Assembly: GCA_007122505.1 (NCBI GenBank)
Contig: SKTQ01000103.1
Coordinates: forward strand, 1 to 6,306
Length of the DNA stretch: 6,306 bases
DNA from: Bacteroidales bacterium
GTDB lineage: Bacteria > Bacteroidota > Bacteroidia > Bacteroidales > UBA7960
Direction of reading: 5' to 3'
Shown here: one piece after another, positions 1-6,035 of the stretch
Numbering within the stretch: the stretch's first letter is position 1
Layout of the letters: each line of letters opens with the position of its first letter
The notes under the pieces: model-generated
What the model was told of the DNA's origin: nothing
Databases searched by the model: none
Seen by the model: the letters and a program-made list of their open reading frames with translations, nothing else
Program-made: the position numbers and the translations under genes

Positions 1-222
1 GAGCTGAGAGCTGGGAGATGAGAGCTGGGAGATGGGAGCTGGGAGATGGGAGATGGGAGATGAGAGCTGGGAGCTGGGAGATGGGAGCTGGGAGCTGGGA
101 GATGAGAGCTGGGAGATGAGAGCTGAGAGCTGAGAGATGATAGCTGAGAGCTGAGAGCTGAGAGCTGAGAGATGAGAGCTGGGAGCTGGGAGATGAGAGC
201 TGGGAGCTGGGAGCTGGGAGAT
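1..222. repeat. Tandem array of a 7-bp unit (GRGAGMT)
   Basis: The stretch reads as 31 consecutive 7-bp units in perfect register (6-222), plus a 5-base partial unit at the left edge, so the array probably continues outside the window. Every unit fits GRGAGMT: position 2 is A or G and position 6 is C or A. The single exception is the unit at 139-145 (GATAGCT). There are no insertions or deletions. The four unit types are mixed, with gagagct favoured in the middle and gggag- types toward both ends. The plus strand meets TGA stops in several frames. The minus strand has no stop but also no ATG, so coding is unlikely. No function is evident. Confidence 0.95.
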
Positions 223-244
223 AGGAGGATTCGCGGCGGTAAAA

Positions 245-336
245 GGAACGCCCTGAAAAGGGCAAATTAATTCAGCCCAGGGGCAACGCCCTGGGAAAAT
301 GCGCGCAACACCACACTAGCGCCCTGAAGATAGGGG
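245..336. repeat. REP-like element of three small GC-rich hairpins
   Basis: Three stem-loops lie in a row. The first is GCCCT-GAAA-AGGGC (250-263), with a GNRA-type loop. The second pairs CCCAGGG (276-282) with CCCTGGG (289-295) and has a bulged G at 283. The third pairs CCCT (322-325) with AGGG (332-335). The nine bases CGCCCTGAA occur at both 249-257 and 320-328, so the third hairpin looks like a decayed copy of the first. The GC-rich palindromes stand out from the AT-rich leader that follows. From general familiarity this resembles dispersed palindromic repeats in Bacteroidota intergenic regions, but copy number cannot be judged from one window. It might also terminate transcription arriving from the left. 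Confidence 0.6.
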
Positions 337-360
337 AAGCTTAAACACAATCACAATAAG

Positions 361-375
361 CTATTAAACAAATAG
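361..375. promoter_or_regulatory. Short inverted repeat upstream of the importer operon
   Basis: CTATT-AAACA-AATAG is a perfect 5-bp inverted repeat with a 5-base spacer. It lies in the AT-rich leader and ends 17 bases before the ATG of the binding-protein gene. It could be an operator, or a small hairpin in the mRNA leader. The outer GCTAT is faintly reminiscent of half-sites bound by ModE in Escherichia coli, but the match is too short to rely on. I see no clear Bacteroidota -7/-33 promoter pair here. Confidence 0.3.
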
Positions 376-392
376 TTAGAAATTTCAAACAG

Positions 393-1379
393 ATGAAAGC
401 AAGATTATTACAGTACTTGGCCCTTGTTGTTTTCATTGCACCATTGCTTGTTTCCTGCGCAGGCGACAGGGGATCAGGTTATGATGAAGAAGGCAATTTA
501 TATGGACGTATCAGCATTTCAGGGGCATGGGCAATGTATCCGCTTACTGTGCTATGGGCTGAAGAGTTTCGAAAGGAGCATCCCAAAGTACAGATTGATA
601 TCTCTGCAGGGGGAGCCGGCAAAGGAATGGCGGATGCCCTCGGAAACATGGTGGATATTGCCATGGTATCAAGGGGCATTACGCAGGTTGAAGTTGATCG
701 TGGTGCATGGTATATCGGCGTAGCAAAAGATGCGGTATTGCCAACCTTCAATACAGACAATCCGCACAAAACCCGGATTTTACAACAAGGCCTTACCAGG
801 GAGCAGTTTCAGGAAATATTCCTGGTGGAAGGCCGCAAAACATGGGAGTCATTTCTTGGTGTTTCCGGCAATACGGTTATCAACCTTTATACCCGTTCAG
901 ATGCCTGTGGTGCTGCCGAAATGTGGGCTCATTACCTGGGCCGAAACCAGGAAGACCTCAGAGGCATCGGTGTATTTGGTGATCCGGGCATTGCAGATGT
1001 AGTGAGAAATGACCGAATGGGCATGGGCTATAACAACATCGCCTTTGCCTACGATATCAGAACACGAAAACCATTTCCCGGACTGGGAATTATCCCTATT
1101 GATGTAAACGGTAACGGGAAAATTGATCCTGAAGAGGACTTTTACGGAAGTTTGGATCAATTGGTAGAAGCGATTGCTGAAGGACGATATCCATCGCCAC
1201 CGGCCAGGGAGCTCTATTTTGTGTCAAAAGGAATTCCCGAAAATATCGCAGCTGTCGAATTTCTCCGCTGGATACTGGTGCATGGTCAAAAATTTGTCAA
1301 TGAAGCCGGTTATGTTGGGTTACCACCGGAAATCATCAACCACAATTTAATCAGATTACCTGATCCTCCGGACGTATAA
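393..1379 (+). CDS. PstS-like oxyanion-binding lipoprotein of an ABC importer
   Basis: This 328-residue protein is the solute receptor of the importer encoded just downstream. It begins with a lipoprotein signal peptide: Lys/Arg at 2-4, a hydrophobic run to about 20, and lipobox LVSC with the lipid-bearing Cys22. The body follows the PstS plan. Its hallmark blocks are SGAWAMYP (43-50), SAGGAGKG (71-78), VSR (92-94) and RSDACGAAEMW (168-178), then a C-terminal lobe with PPARELYFV (269-277). The usual PstS Ser/Thr phosphate ligands in the first, second and fourth blocks are mostly Ala, Trp or Cys here, so phosphate may not be the substrate. Residues 237-248 match an EF-hand-type calcium loop (D237, N239, N241, G242, D245, E248). 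The ATG is the first after an in-frame TAA at 357-359. It heads a four-gene operon. The family call is firm; the substrate is open. Confidence 0.9.
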   Translation: MKARLLQYLALVVFIAPLLVSCAGDRGSGYDEEGNLYGRISISGAWAMYPLTVLWAEEFRKEHPKVQIDISAGGAGKGMADALGNMVDIAMVSRGITQVEVDRGAWYIGVAKDAVLPTFNTDNPHKTRILQQGLTREQFQEIFLVEGRKTWESFLGVSGNTVINLYTRSDACGAAEMWAHYLGRNQEDLRGIGVFGDPGIADVVRNDRMGMGYNNIAFAYDIRTRKPFPGLGIIPIDVNGNGKIDPEEDFYGSLDQLVEAIAEGRYPSPPARELYFVSKGIPENIAAVEFLRWILVHGQKFVNEAGYVGLPPEIINHNLIRLPDPPDV

Positions 1380-1410
1380 CGCCGGTTCGCTTTACCCATA
1401 GATATTTGTC

Positions 1411-2316
1411 ATGGCTTTGTGTACCAACTATAAAACCAGGAAGTTAAAGGATCAGCTGGTTAGTTTATGGATCAGGTTCATGGTATTGCTTGTGGTGGCC
1501 TTGCCTTTGATCATCGCATTCAGCCTGTTTTACAAATCATGGTTGATTCTTGGACACAGCAGCCTTTCTGAGCTGTTGTTTTCATCAGTGTGGCGACCGC
1601 TGGCAGGCAAGTTTGGTTTCTTCCCATTTATCATCAGTTCAGTATGGGTAACCTTTATCGGACTTATGCTTACTGCCCCCATCTGCCTGCTATCAGCCAT
1701 TTTTCTTACCTATTACGGGTCCAGGCATTTGTTGCGCTTCATGCAACCGGTTATTGATATCCTCGCAGGTATTCCTTCGGTTATTTATGGAGTTTGGGGA
1801 ATCCTGGTTATCGTACCTGCTGTTGGCAAATACCTGGCCCCAATGTTTGGCTATGAAAGCTCTGGATTCAGCATCATGGCGGGCGGCATTGTACTGTCTG
1901 TAATGCTTATCCCTTTTGTTCTGAATATCCTGATTGAAATCTTCAGAACGGTTCATCACGACCTTTTTGATGCATCTCTTTCATTGGGGGCAACCAAATG
2001 GCAAACCATTAAACACGTAGTATTGCGTAAATCATTTGCAGGCATTGTATCGGCTTTCGGACTGGGCCTCTCGCGGGCATTTGGCGAAACAATTGCCGTA
2101 TTGATGGTGGTAGGCAATGTGGTTGGTGTTCCGGAAAACCTTTTTCAGCCGGGATATCCCCTACCCGCATTAATTGCCAACAATTACGGTGAAATGTTGT
2201 CTATTCCGATGTTCGATTCGGCCCTCATGTTTGCAGCCCTTCTGCTCATGGTGGTTGTAGTCGTTTTTAATATTATTTCGCGCAGAACCATTATTTACCT
2301 TGAGAGCAAACATTAA
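1411..2316 (+). CDS. pstC: PstC-like ABC importer permease
   Basis: This 301-residue inner-membrane permease is one half of the transport channel. A first membrane helix at about 22-44 is followed by a short periplasmic stretch containing WRPLAGKFGFFPF (61-73), a PstC hallmark that precedes the transporter core. About five further helices follow. The motif GIPSVIYGVWG (120-130) is typical of Pst permeases. The cytoplasmic EAA loop, which docks on the ATPase, spans about 186-212 with the core SLGATKW, and is followed by the conserved RAFGET (222-227). Length is near the family norm. The ATG is the first after an in-frame TAG at 1399-1401, 31 bases after the binding-protein gene and 11 bases before the next permease, so co-transcription is very likely. 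The symbol reflects homology; the transported ion may not be phosphate. Confidence 0.9.
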   Translation: MALCTNYKTRKLKDQLVSLWIRFMVLLVVALPLIIAFSLFYKSWLILGHSSLSELLFSSVWRPLAGKFGFFPFIISSVWVTFIGLMLTAPICLLSAIFLTYYGSRHLLRFMQPVIDILAGIPSVIYGVWGILVIVPAVGKYLAPMFGYESSGFSIMAGGIVLSVMLIPFVLNILIEIFRTVHHDLFDASLSLGATKWQTIKHVVLRKSFAGIVSAFGLGLSRAFGETIAVLMVVGNVVGVPENLFQPGYPLPALIANNYGEMLSIPMFDSALMFAALLLMVVVVVFNIISRRTIIYLESKH

Positions 2317-2327
2317 AGTCAGCAACA

Positions 2328-3176
2328 ATGTGGTGGCGTAAACTGGAAGAAAAAATTGTATACCTGTTGATGGTAATCAGTGTGGCTTCACTGGTGATCC
2401 TTCTCCTGGCGGTGCTGATCAGTATTTTTGTAAAAGGAACCCCCTATCTCAGCTGGGAAATGGTAAGCCAAACCCCAAAAGGAGGGTATTATTTCGGAAG
2501 AGAGGGAGGCGTGCTCAATGCCATCGTAGGTTCTCTGTATCTTTCTTTTGGGGCGGTATTTTTATCACTTATCTTCAGTCTGCCATTATCTCTCGCTATG
2601 AACATTCATTTGCGCGCCCGGCCGAAAATTGTGAACAGAATACGATTTGTGCTGGATATTCTTTGGGGTATTCCTTCCATTGTTTACGGTGCCTTCGGGT
2701 TTACGATCATGATCTACCTTGGAATCAAAGCCAGTCTGCTTGCCGGTATCATTACGGTTGGACTCTTCATTATGCCCATCATGGTAAGAGGTATGGATGA
2801 AGTAATGAAAAATGTACCCGTAAGCCTGATCGAATCTGCAATTTCACTTGGAAGCACACGCATGGAAGTGGCATTCAAAGTGATGGTGCGCCAGACCATT
2901 CCCGGTATCGTAACTGCAATATTGCTGGCTTTTGGAAGGGGTATTGGCGATGTGGCATCAGTGCTTTTTACAACAGGATATACCGACAACGTGCCCACTT
3001 CCATAACCCAGCAAACTGCTACCCTGCCGCTTGCCGTCTTTTTCCAGCTTGGATCACCCATTCCGGAAGTGCAAAACCGGGCATATGCATCCGCCCTTAT
3101 CCTTACTGTGATCATTCTCATTATCAGCATAGCAGTCCGTTTCCTGAGCAACAAATATTACAGTAACCGTCATTGA
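2328..3176 (+). CDS. pstA: PstA-like ABC importer permease
   Basis: This 282-residue permease should pair with the PstC-like protein. A membrane helix at about 12-35 is followed by GREGGVLNAIVGSL (57-70), matching the GG-I-xx-A-I-x-G-T/S opening of the PstA core. GIPSIVYGAFG (114-124) is the Pst-type motif, and the EAA loop lies at about 167-193 (core SLGSTRM). After the loop, PstA proteins usually read RAxGETAPL. Here the segment is RGIGDVASVL (204-213), so the Glu is Asp and the Pro is lost. That is a visible departure at a conserved place, while the PstC-like partner keeps GET. The gene's TGA stop lies two bases before the ATG chosen for the ATPase gene, which suggests translational coupling. 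Identity as a Pst-type permease is secure; the substrate is not. Confidence 0.9.
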   Translation: MWWRKLEEKIVYLLMVISVASLVILLLAVLISIFVKGTPYLSWEMVSQTPKGGYYFGREGGVLNAIVGSLYLSFGAVFLSLIFSLPLSLAMNIHLRARPKIVNRIRFVLDILWGIPSIVYGAFGFTIMIYLGIKASLLAGIITVGLFIMPIMVRGMDEVMKNVPVSLIESAISLGSTRMEVAFKVMVRQTIPGIVTAILLAFGRGIGDVASVLFTTGYTDNVPTSITQQTATLPLAVFFQLGSPIPEVQNRAYASALILTVIILIISIAVRFLSNKYYSNRH

Positions 3177-3178
3177 CC

Positions 3179-3937
3179 ATGGAAGACACCAAAATATCCA
3201 TACAGAACCTGAACCTGTGGTTTGGCAAGCTAAAGATCCTGAACGAAATCAACATAGAAATTCCAGAGAACAAGGTCACTGTGATTCTCGGACCATCGGG
3301 TTGCGGCAAAACCACCCTCATGAGAACCATGAACCGCCTTGTAGATCTCCAGGGGGAGGCAAGGATAAGCGGTAAGATCATGCTTGACGGGGAAGACATT
3401 TTGAACACCAAACGCGACATTACCCTGGTAAGACAAAAAATGGGTTTGCTGTCGCAAAGACCCACCACCCTTCCCATGAGCATTTTTAACAACGTTGCCT
3501 ACGGTTTAAGGCTAAAAGGGATCAGGGGCAGAAAGAAACTATGGCCACACGTTGAAAAGCATCTGATTGAGGCCAATTTGTGGGATGAGGTCAAAGACCG
3601 GCTTCATGATCCTGCATCCAGGCTCAGCATTGGCCAGCAACAGCGTTTGTGCCTGGCAAGGGGACTTGCAGTGAATCCGGAGATCATTCTGGCAGATGAA
3701 CCAACCTCAGCCCTGGATCCAATTTCAGCAGCGGTTATTGAAAACCAGTTCTATAAATTGAAAGAAAATTACACCATTGTACTTGTAACCCATATCATGC
3801 GCCAGGCAAGGCGTATTGCCGACAACGTTGTATTCATGTACCTCGGGGATGTAATTGAGCAGGCACCCGTAGATGAATTTTTTAACAATCCACAGCATAA
3901 AATGACACGGGAATACCTGCGAGGGGCATTTTATTAG
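3179..3937 (+). CDS. pstB: PstB-like ABC importer ATPase
   Basis: This 252-residue cytoplasmic ATPase energises the importer. Walker A is GPSGCGKTT (38-46). The Q-loop glutamine is Q93, followed by RPTTLPMSIFNNVAYG, which mirrors the PstB consensus after the Q-loop. The signature is LSIGQQQR (149-156), Walker B with the catalytic Glu is ILADEP (170-175), and the switch His is H205. The ending FFNNPQHKMTREYLRG (234-249) is also PstB-like, and length is normal. The second residue of the LSGGQ-type signature is Ile instead of Gly, an uncommon change that may be neutral. I chose the ATG at 3179 over an in-frame TTG at 3173 that overlaps the pstA stop; the TTG would add only two residues. No phoU follows, unlike many phosphate operons. 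Confidence 0.92.
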   Translation: MEDTKISIQNLNLWFGKLKILNEINIEIPENKVTVILGPSGCGKTTLMRTMNRLVDLQGEARISGKIMLDGEDILNTKRDITLVRQKMGLLSQRPTTLPMSIFNNVAYGLRLKGIRGRKKLWPHVEKHLIEANLWDEVKDRLHDPASRLSIGQQQRLCLARGLAVNPEIILADEPTSALDPISAAVIENQFYKLKENYTIVLVTHIMRQARRIADNVVFMYLGDVIEQAPVDEFFNNPQHKMTREYLRGAFY

Positions 3938-4073
3938 CGTGCAGCTTCGCGCATTCGTTATTTCGCCAACTTTCTTTCGCTTATTGTTCCCTGCCTGGTT
4001 TTTCTGCATAATAAAGAACTTCCTCGTGTAAGAAAGAGCAAAAACGCCTTTGGCTGCGGGAACAAAAAATGGT
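3938..4073. other. Convergent intergenic gap, no clear terminator
   Basis: This gap separates the ends of the importer operon (plus strand) and the lipoprotein gene (minus strand), so a bidirectional terminator would be expected. I find only weak candidates. On the minus strand a three-base stem GCC/GGC is followed by a short T run (around 4045-4053). CTTTCTT (3970-3976) and AAGAAAG (4030-4036) are complementary but 53 bases apart. No coding potential is convincing. Confidence 0.5.
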
Positions 4074-5153
4074 TTATTTACGGTAAATATATAAGTTTGA
4101 AAGGGCCTTGACCGAATAATCAGCGTAAAATGCATCCGGCAGAAATACCCGATAATATCCGCCATCTGAAGGATCGTCAGGAATAGCTAAAATTGGTGGC
4201 GATTGGTCAATTCGATTAAACAACTGGCTAAAGCTGAATACAGCACGATAACCATCAATTCCGGCAAAGCAAACAAGACCATGTCGAAGAAGTTCAGGAT
4301 CAGTAAGCTTTATATGCTGCTCCAGGAGCTCATGCAGGTAAGGCCCGGTAAAAGTCGGATTGTGATGATAACCCATACCCATTCCGTAAAATACAGTATG
4401 ATATGTGTGCGGCTTAATATGCGCGGCATATTGTTTATTTATCTCTATCACTGGATTTTCTTCTATTTTGACAAGCAAAGATTCACTAAACAGGGGGTCC
4501 AGGTCCCTGTTTATTGGATAGTTTTGCTTATCAAAAGAATGCACATAAATCCTCACAGGATTCTCAAGGTGTCGCTCTGCATATAAATCTCCCGCTGAAA
4601 CGAGCTTCCAGGTATCACCCATCGGATAGTTTACCTCTGCGCGATAGGGCTCAATGGGTGCCATTTCAATGGCTATTAAAATCTGATGCGGTTTAGCGGT
4701 ATGGAAGATCTCAGAAAAACTGAAAACGACGGTTTCACCCAAATCATTTTCCACAACCACATAAAGATCTGTACCCGGGCGAAACTCCTCAACATTTTTC
4801 TTTTGATACTCAAAAGGATGCAAGAGATCAAACAAAGAGTATCCGCGATAGCGATATGCCCCTGCAAATTGTTGCCGGCCATCTGCGTCTATCCGGGTTT
4901 CCCTGATGAAGACCTCCCTTTTGATTTGTCTCCTGAAAACCACCCTGCCCGGCTCTTTCAGTTCTCCTAACACTTCAATTGCACCTGAATTAAGCCTTAC
5001 AGGTTCACCCTGGTGATACATGCTGTTACCATCCATGCCTGCAAAGCGTGTGGCTCCGCTAACCGCATCGGCCAATCTGTCTGAAATGTTATTGCATGCA
5101 CCCAACCCGAAGAGGCATAGGGCCAAAAGCAACAAATAAGATGATTTTTTCAT
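4074..5153 (-). CDS. Lipoprotein with two molybdopterin-oxidoreductase-like domains
   Basis: This is a 359-residue predicted lipoprotein: MKKSS start, hydrophobic run 6-18, lipobox LGAC with Cys20. I chose this ATG, not one of several upstream in-frame ones, because it places the signal peptide at the N-terminus and keeps the divergent promoter region free. The mature part looks like two related modules (about 58-206 and 250-358). Module 1 has YRGYSLFDLL (102-111), TDLYVVVENDLGETVVFSFSE (128-148) and a closing VRIYVHS. Module 2 has FTGPYLHELL (268-277), DGYRAVFSFSQLF (300-312) and a closing LSNLYIYR. These blocks (Gx-L-x-DLL, then DGY-x-x-xFS) resemble small proteins of the sulfite-oxidase/molybdopterin-binding fold. 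I see no canonical catalytic cysteine context, so binding rather than catalysis is plausible. Membrane side and ligand are unknown. It is divergent from a ModE-type regulator gene. Confidence 0.8.
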   Translation of the reverse strand: MKKSSYLLLLALCLFGLGACNNISDRLADAVSGATRFAGMDGNSMYHQGEPVRLNSGAIEVLGELKEPGRVVFRRQIKREVFIRETRIDADGRQQFAGAYRYRGYSLFDLLHPFEYQKKNVEEFRPGTDLYVVVENDLGETVVFSFSEIFHTAKPHQILIAIEMAPIEPYRAEVNYPMGDTWKLVSAGDLYAERHLENPVRIYVHSFDKQNYPINRDLDPLFSESLLVKIEENPVIEINKQYAAHIKPHTYHTVFYGMGMGYHHNPTFTGPYLHELLEQHIKLTDPELLRHGLVCFAGIDGYRAVFSFSQLFNRIDQSPPILAIPDDPSDGGYYRVFLPDAFYADYSVKALSNLYIYRK

Positions 5154-5170
5154 AAGCAAATTGATTGAAT

Positions 5171-5193
5171 CGTACTGCATATTTTGCAGTTCG
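5171..5193. promoter_or_regulatory. 23-bp inverted repeat, candidate operator
   Basis: CGTACTGCA-TATTT-TGCAGTTCG is an inverted repeat with 9-base arms, one mismatch per arm pair (T/T at 5173/5191), and a 5-base spacer. The inner six pairs are perfect. It lies between the divergent lipoprotein and ModE-type genes, 17 bases from the lipoprotein ATG and 55 from the regulator ATG. It directly abuts a possible lipoprotein -7 element (5194-5201), a position suited to repression. The regulator encoded next door is the natural candidate to bind it; this is inference from position. Confidence 0.55.
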
Positions 5194-5201
5194 TAAATAT
5201 A
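5194..5201 (-). promoter_or_regulatory. Possible -7 element for the lipoprotein gene
   Basis: Read on the minus strand the octamer is TATATTTA, one base away from the Bacteroidota -7 consensus TAnnTTTG. It is 40 bases upstream of the lipoprotein ATG. I do not find a good TTTG -33 element at the expected spacing, so this is a weak call. Confidence 0.3.
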
Positions 5202-5248
5202 CAATTTTCCAATTATTCTGTTTAACTTGCAATAAAATTTTCCATCCC

Positions 5249-5620
5249 ATGTCATCCGAAATAAAACCAAAACTGAAATACAAATTCTGGATTGAAACAG
5301 AAAGCGGCGAAGGCATTCTTGGAGAAGGAAAGTGGTTGCTTTTAAAAGCGATACGCGAAACAGGCTCCTTAAATGCAGCTGTTGACGAAATGAACCTGGC
5401 ATACAGGCAAACATGGGATAAGTTAAAAAAAATCGAAGAGCAATTAGGTTTTAAGCTGATGGAACGACATCGCGGAGGTGCCAAAGGAGGTTCAACAGTG
5501 CTTACAGAAAAAGGTGAGAGAATGGTTGATTTTTTTGATCACCTGTATGCAAAGACAGAGGCTGAGATGGAGGGACTTTTTGATGAAATGATGATTGAAT
5601 TGAAAAAAATTATGAAATAG
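5249..5620 (+). CDS. ModE-type winged-helix transcriptional regulator, single domain
   Basis: This is a 123-residue DNA-binding protein. The block GKWLLLKAIRETGSLNAAVDEM (27-48) is the helix-turn-helix entry typical of the ModE N-terminal domain, followed by AYRQTWDKLKKIEEQLG (51-67) as the recognition-helix region. RHRGGAKGGSTVLTEKGE (73-90) is the wing, matching the GG-x-x-GG-x-x-LT-x-x-G pattern of that family. It ends after a short acidic helix (about 93-122). The C-terminal molybdate-binding (TOBE/MOP) domains of E. coli ModE are absent, so any metal sensing must happen another way. An upstream ATG at 5165 is in frame but would add 28 non-conserved residues across the operator; the ATG at 5249 starts the conserved protein. 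The family call is good; the target and ligand are inferred. Confidence 0.88.
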   Translation: MSSEIKPKLKYKFWIETESGEGILGEGKWLLLKAIRETGSLNAAVDEMNLAYRQTWDKLKKIEEQLGFKLMERHRGGAKGGSTVLTEKGERMVDFFDHLYAKTEAEMEGLFDEMMIELKKIMK

Positions 5621-5848
5621 TGTTTATTTGATTGATCAGGCAAACGAAAAAATTTGCTCCCGTTGTTTCTCAACTCCGTCAACACCCATTCTTTTCTTGC
5701 AATTCAGGGTCAACCACTTATTCGTTAAGTGTGTACATTTCTGCAAGCCCACCTGTAACAAGAATTCTTTCCTGGTCTTAATGGGATAAAACATTTTCAA
5801 AACCAATATCACCCATTAATCCAAGATGGAATTTTTTTCAACTGCAGA

Positions 5849-5880
5849 GATATTGTAAAAATCAACAGTGATATAGTAAA
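5849..5880. repeat. Pair of 11-bp direct repeats, 21 bp apart
   Basis: GATATTGTAAA (5849-5859) and GATATAGTAAA (5870-5880) differ at one base and are offset by 21 bases, about two helical turns. They lie in a gene-free AT-rich stretch. The spacing would suit a protein binding one face of DNA, but chance in AT-rich sequence is a real alternative. Confidence 0.3.
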
Positions 5881-6011
5881 TATTTGACATGTGCAAAATA
5901 ACATTATTGCACCCTAATATAGTCGCTCATAAAAATCAAGACAAATCCTTTGTGCATTAAATACCAATTAGTTATAAATACAGCCAAAGGCTAAGATTAG
6001 AGGTTATTTAC

Positions 6012-6025
6012 CGGATGCAGATCCG
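6012..6025 (-). terminator. Weak hairpin after the type IX-secreted protein gene
   Basis: CGGAT-GCAG-ATCCG (plus-strand reading) is a perfect 5-bp stem with a 4-base loop. It starts 10 bases beyond the stop codon of the minus-strand gene. No T run follows on that strand, so it is a weak terminator candidate, or may only protect the 3' end. Confidence 0.3.
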
Positions 6026-6035
6026 TGACAATGGT

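Larger units (their letters stand above)
5621..6035. other. 415-bp AT-rich gap between convergent genes
   Basis: This stretch lies between the 3' ends of the regulator gene and the type IX-secreted protein gene. I find no gene I can support. A 52-codon minus-strand frame (5636-5794) is open but unrecognised. Weak hairpins flank both gene ends: GCAAA/TTTGC (5640-5657) after the regulator and CGGAT/ATCCG (6012-6025) after the minus-strand gene. Neither has a convincing U-tract. A pair of direct repeats lies at 5849-5880. The length is generous for a gap between two gene ends, so a small RNA or a decayed gene is possible. Confidence 0.5.

Noticed and set aside
1..222. CRISPR array
   Set aside because: The repeat unit is only 7 bp with no unique spacers, so this is a simple tandem repeat.
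2714..3154. 146-residue minus-strand open frame opposite the PstA-like gene
   Set aside because: It lies wholly inside a well-supported membrane permease gene and shows no recognisable domain.
4075..4089. 15-base palindrome TATTTAC-G-GTAAATA at the lipoprotein stop codon
   Set aside because: The one-base centre cannot form a hairpin loop, and its AT-rich arms overlap the end of the coding region. It is likely chance.
3725..4165. 146-residue minus-strand open frame across the end of the ATPase gene
   Set aside because: It overlaps the strongly conserved C-terminal half of the ATPase and the lipoprotein end, and its translation shows no recognisable motif. It is a shadow frame.
5154..5414. 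N-terminal extension of the lipoprotein gene on the minus strand
   Set aside because: The longer frame runs through the operator gap and into the regulator gene, and would bury a clear lipoprotein signal peptide. The ATG ending at 5153 explains the protein better.
5636..5794. 52-codon minus-strand open frame starting MFYPIKTRKEF
   Set aside because: It is open and lysine-rich, but I recognise no family, see no start signal, and the length is within chance. It is noted only as a possible gene remnant.
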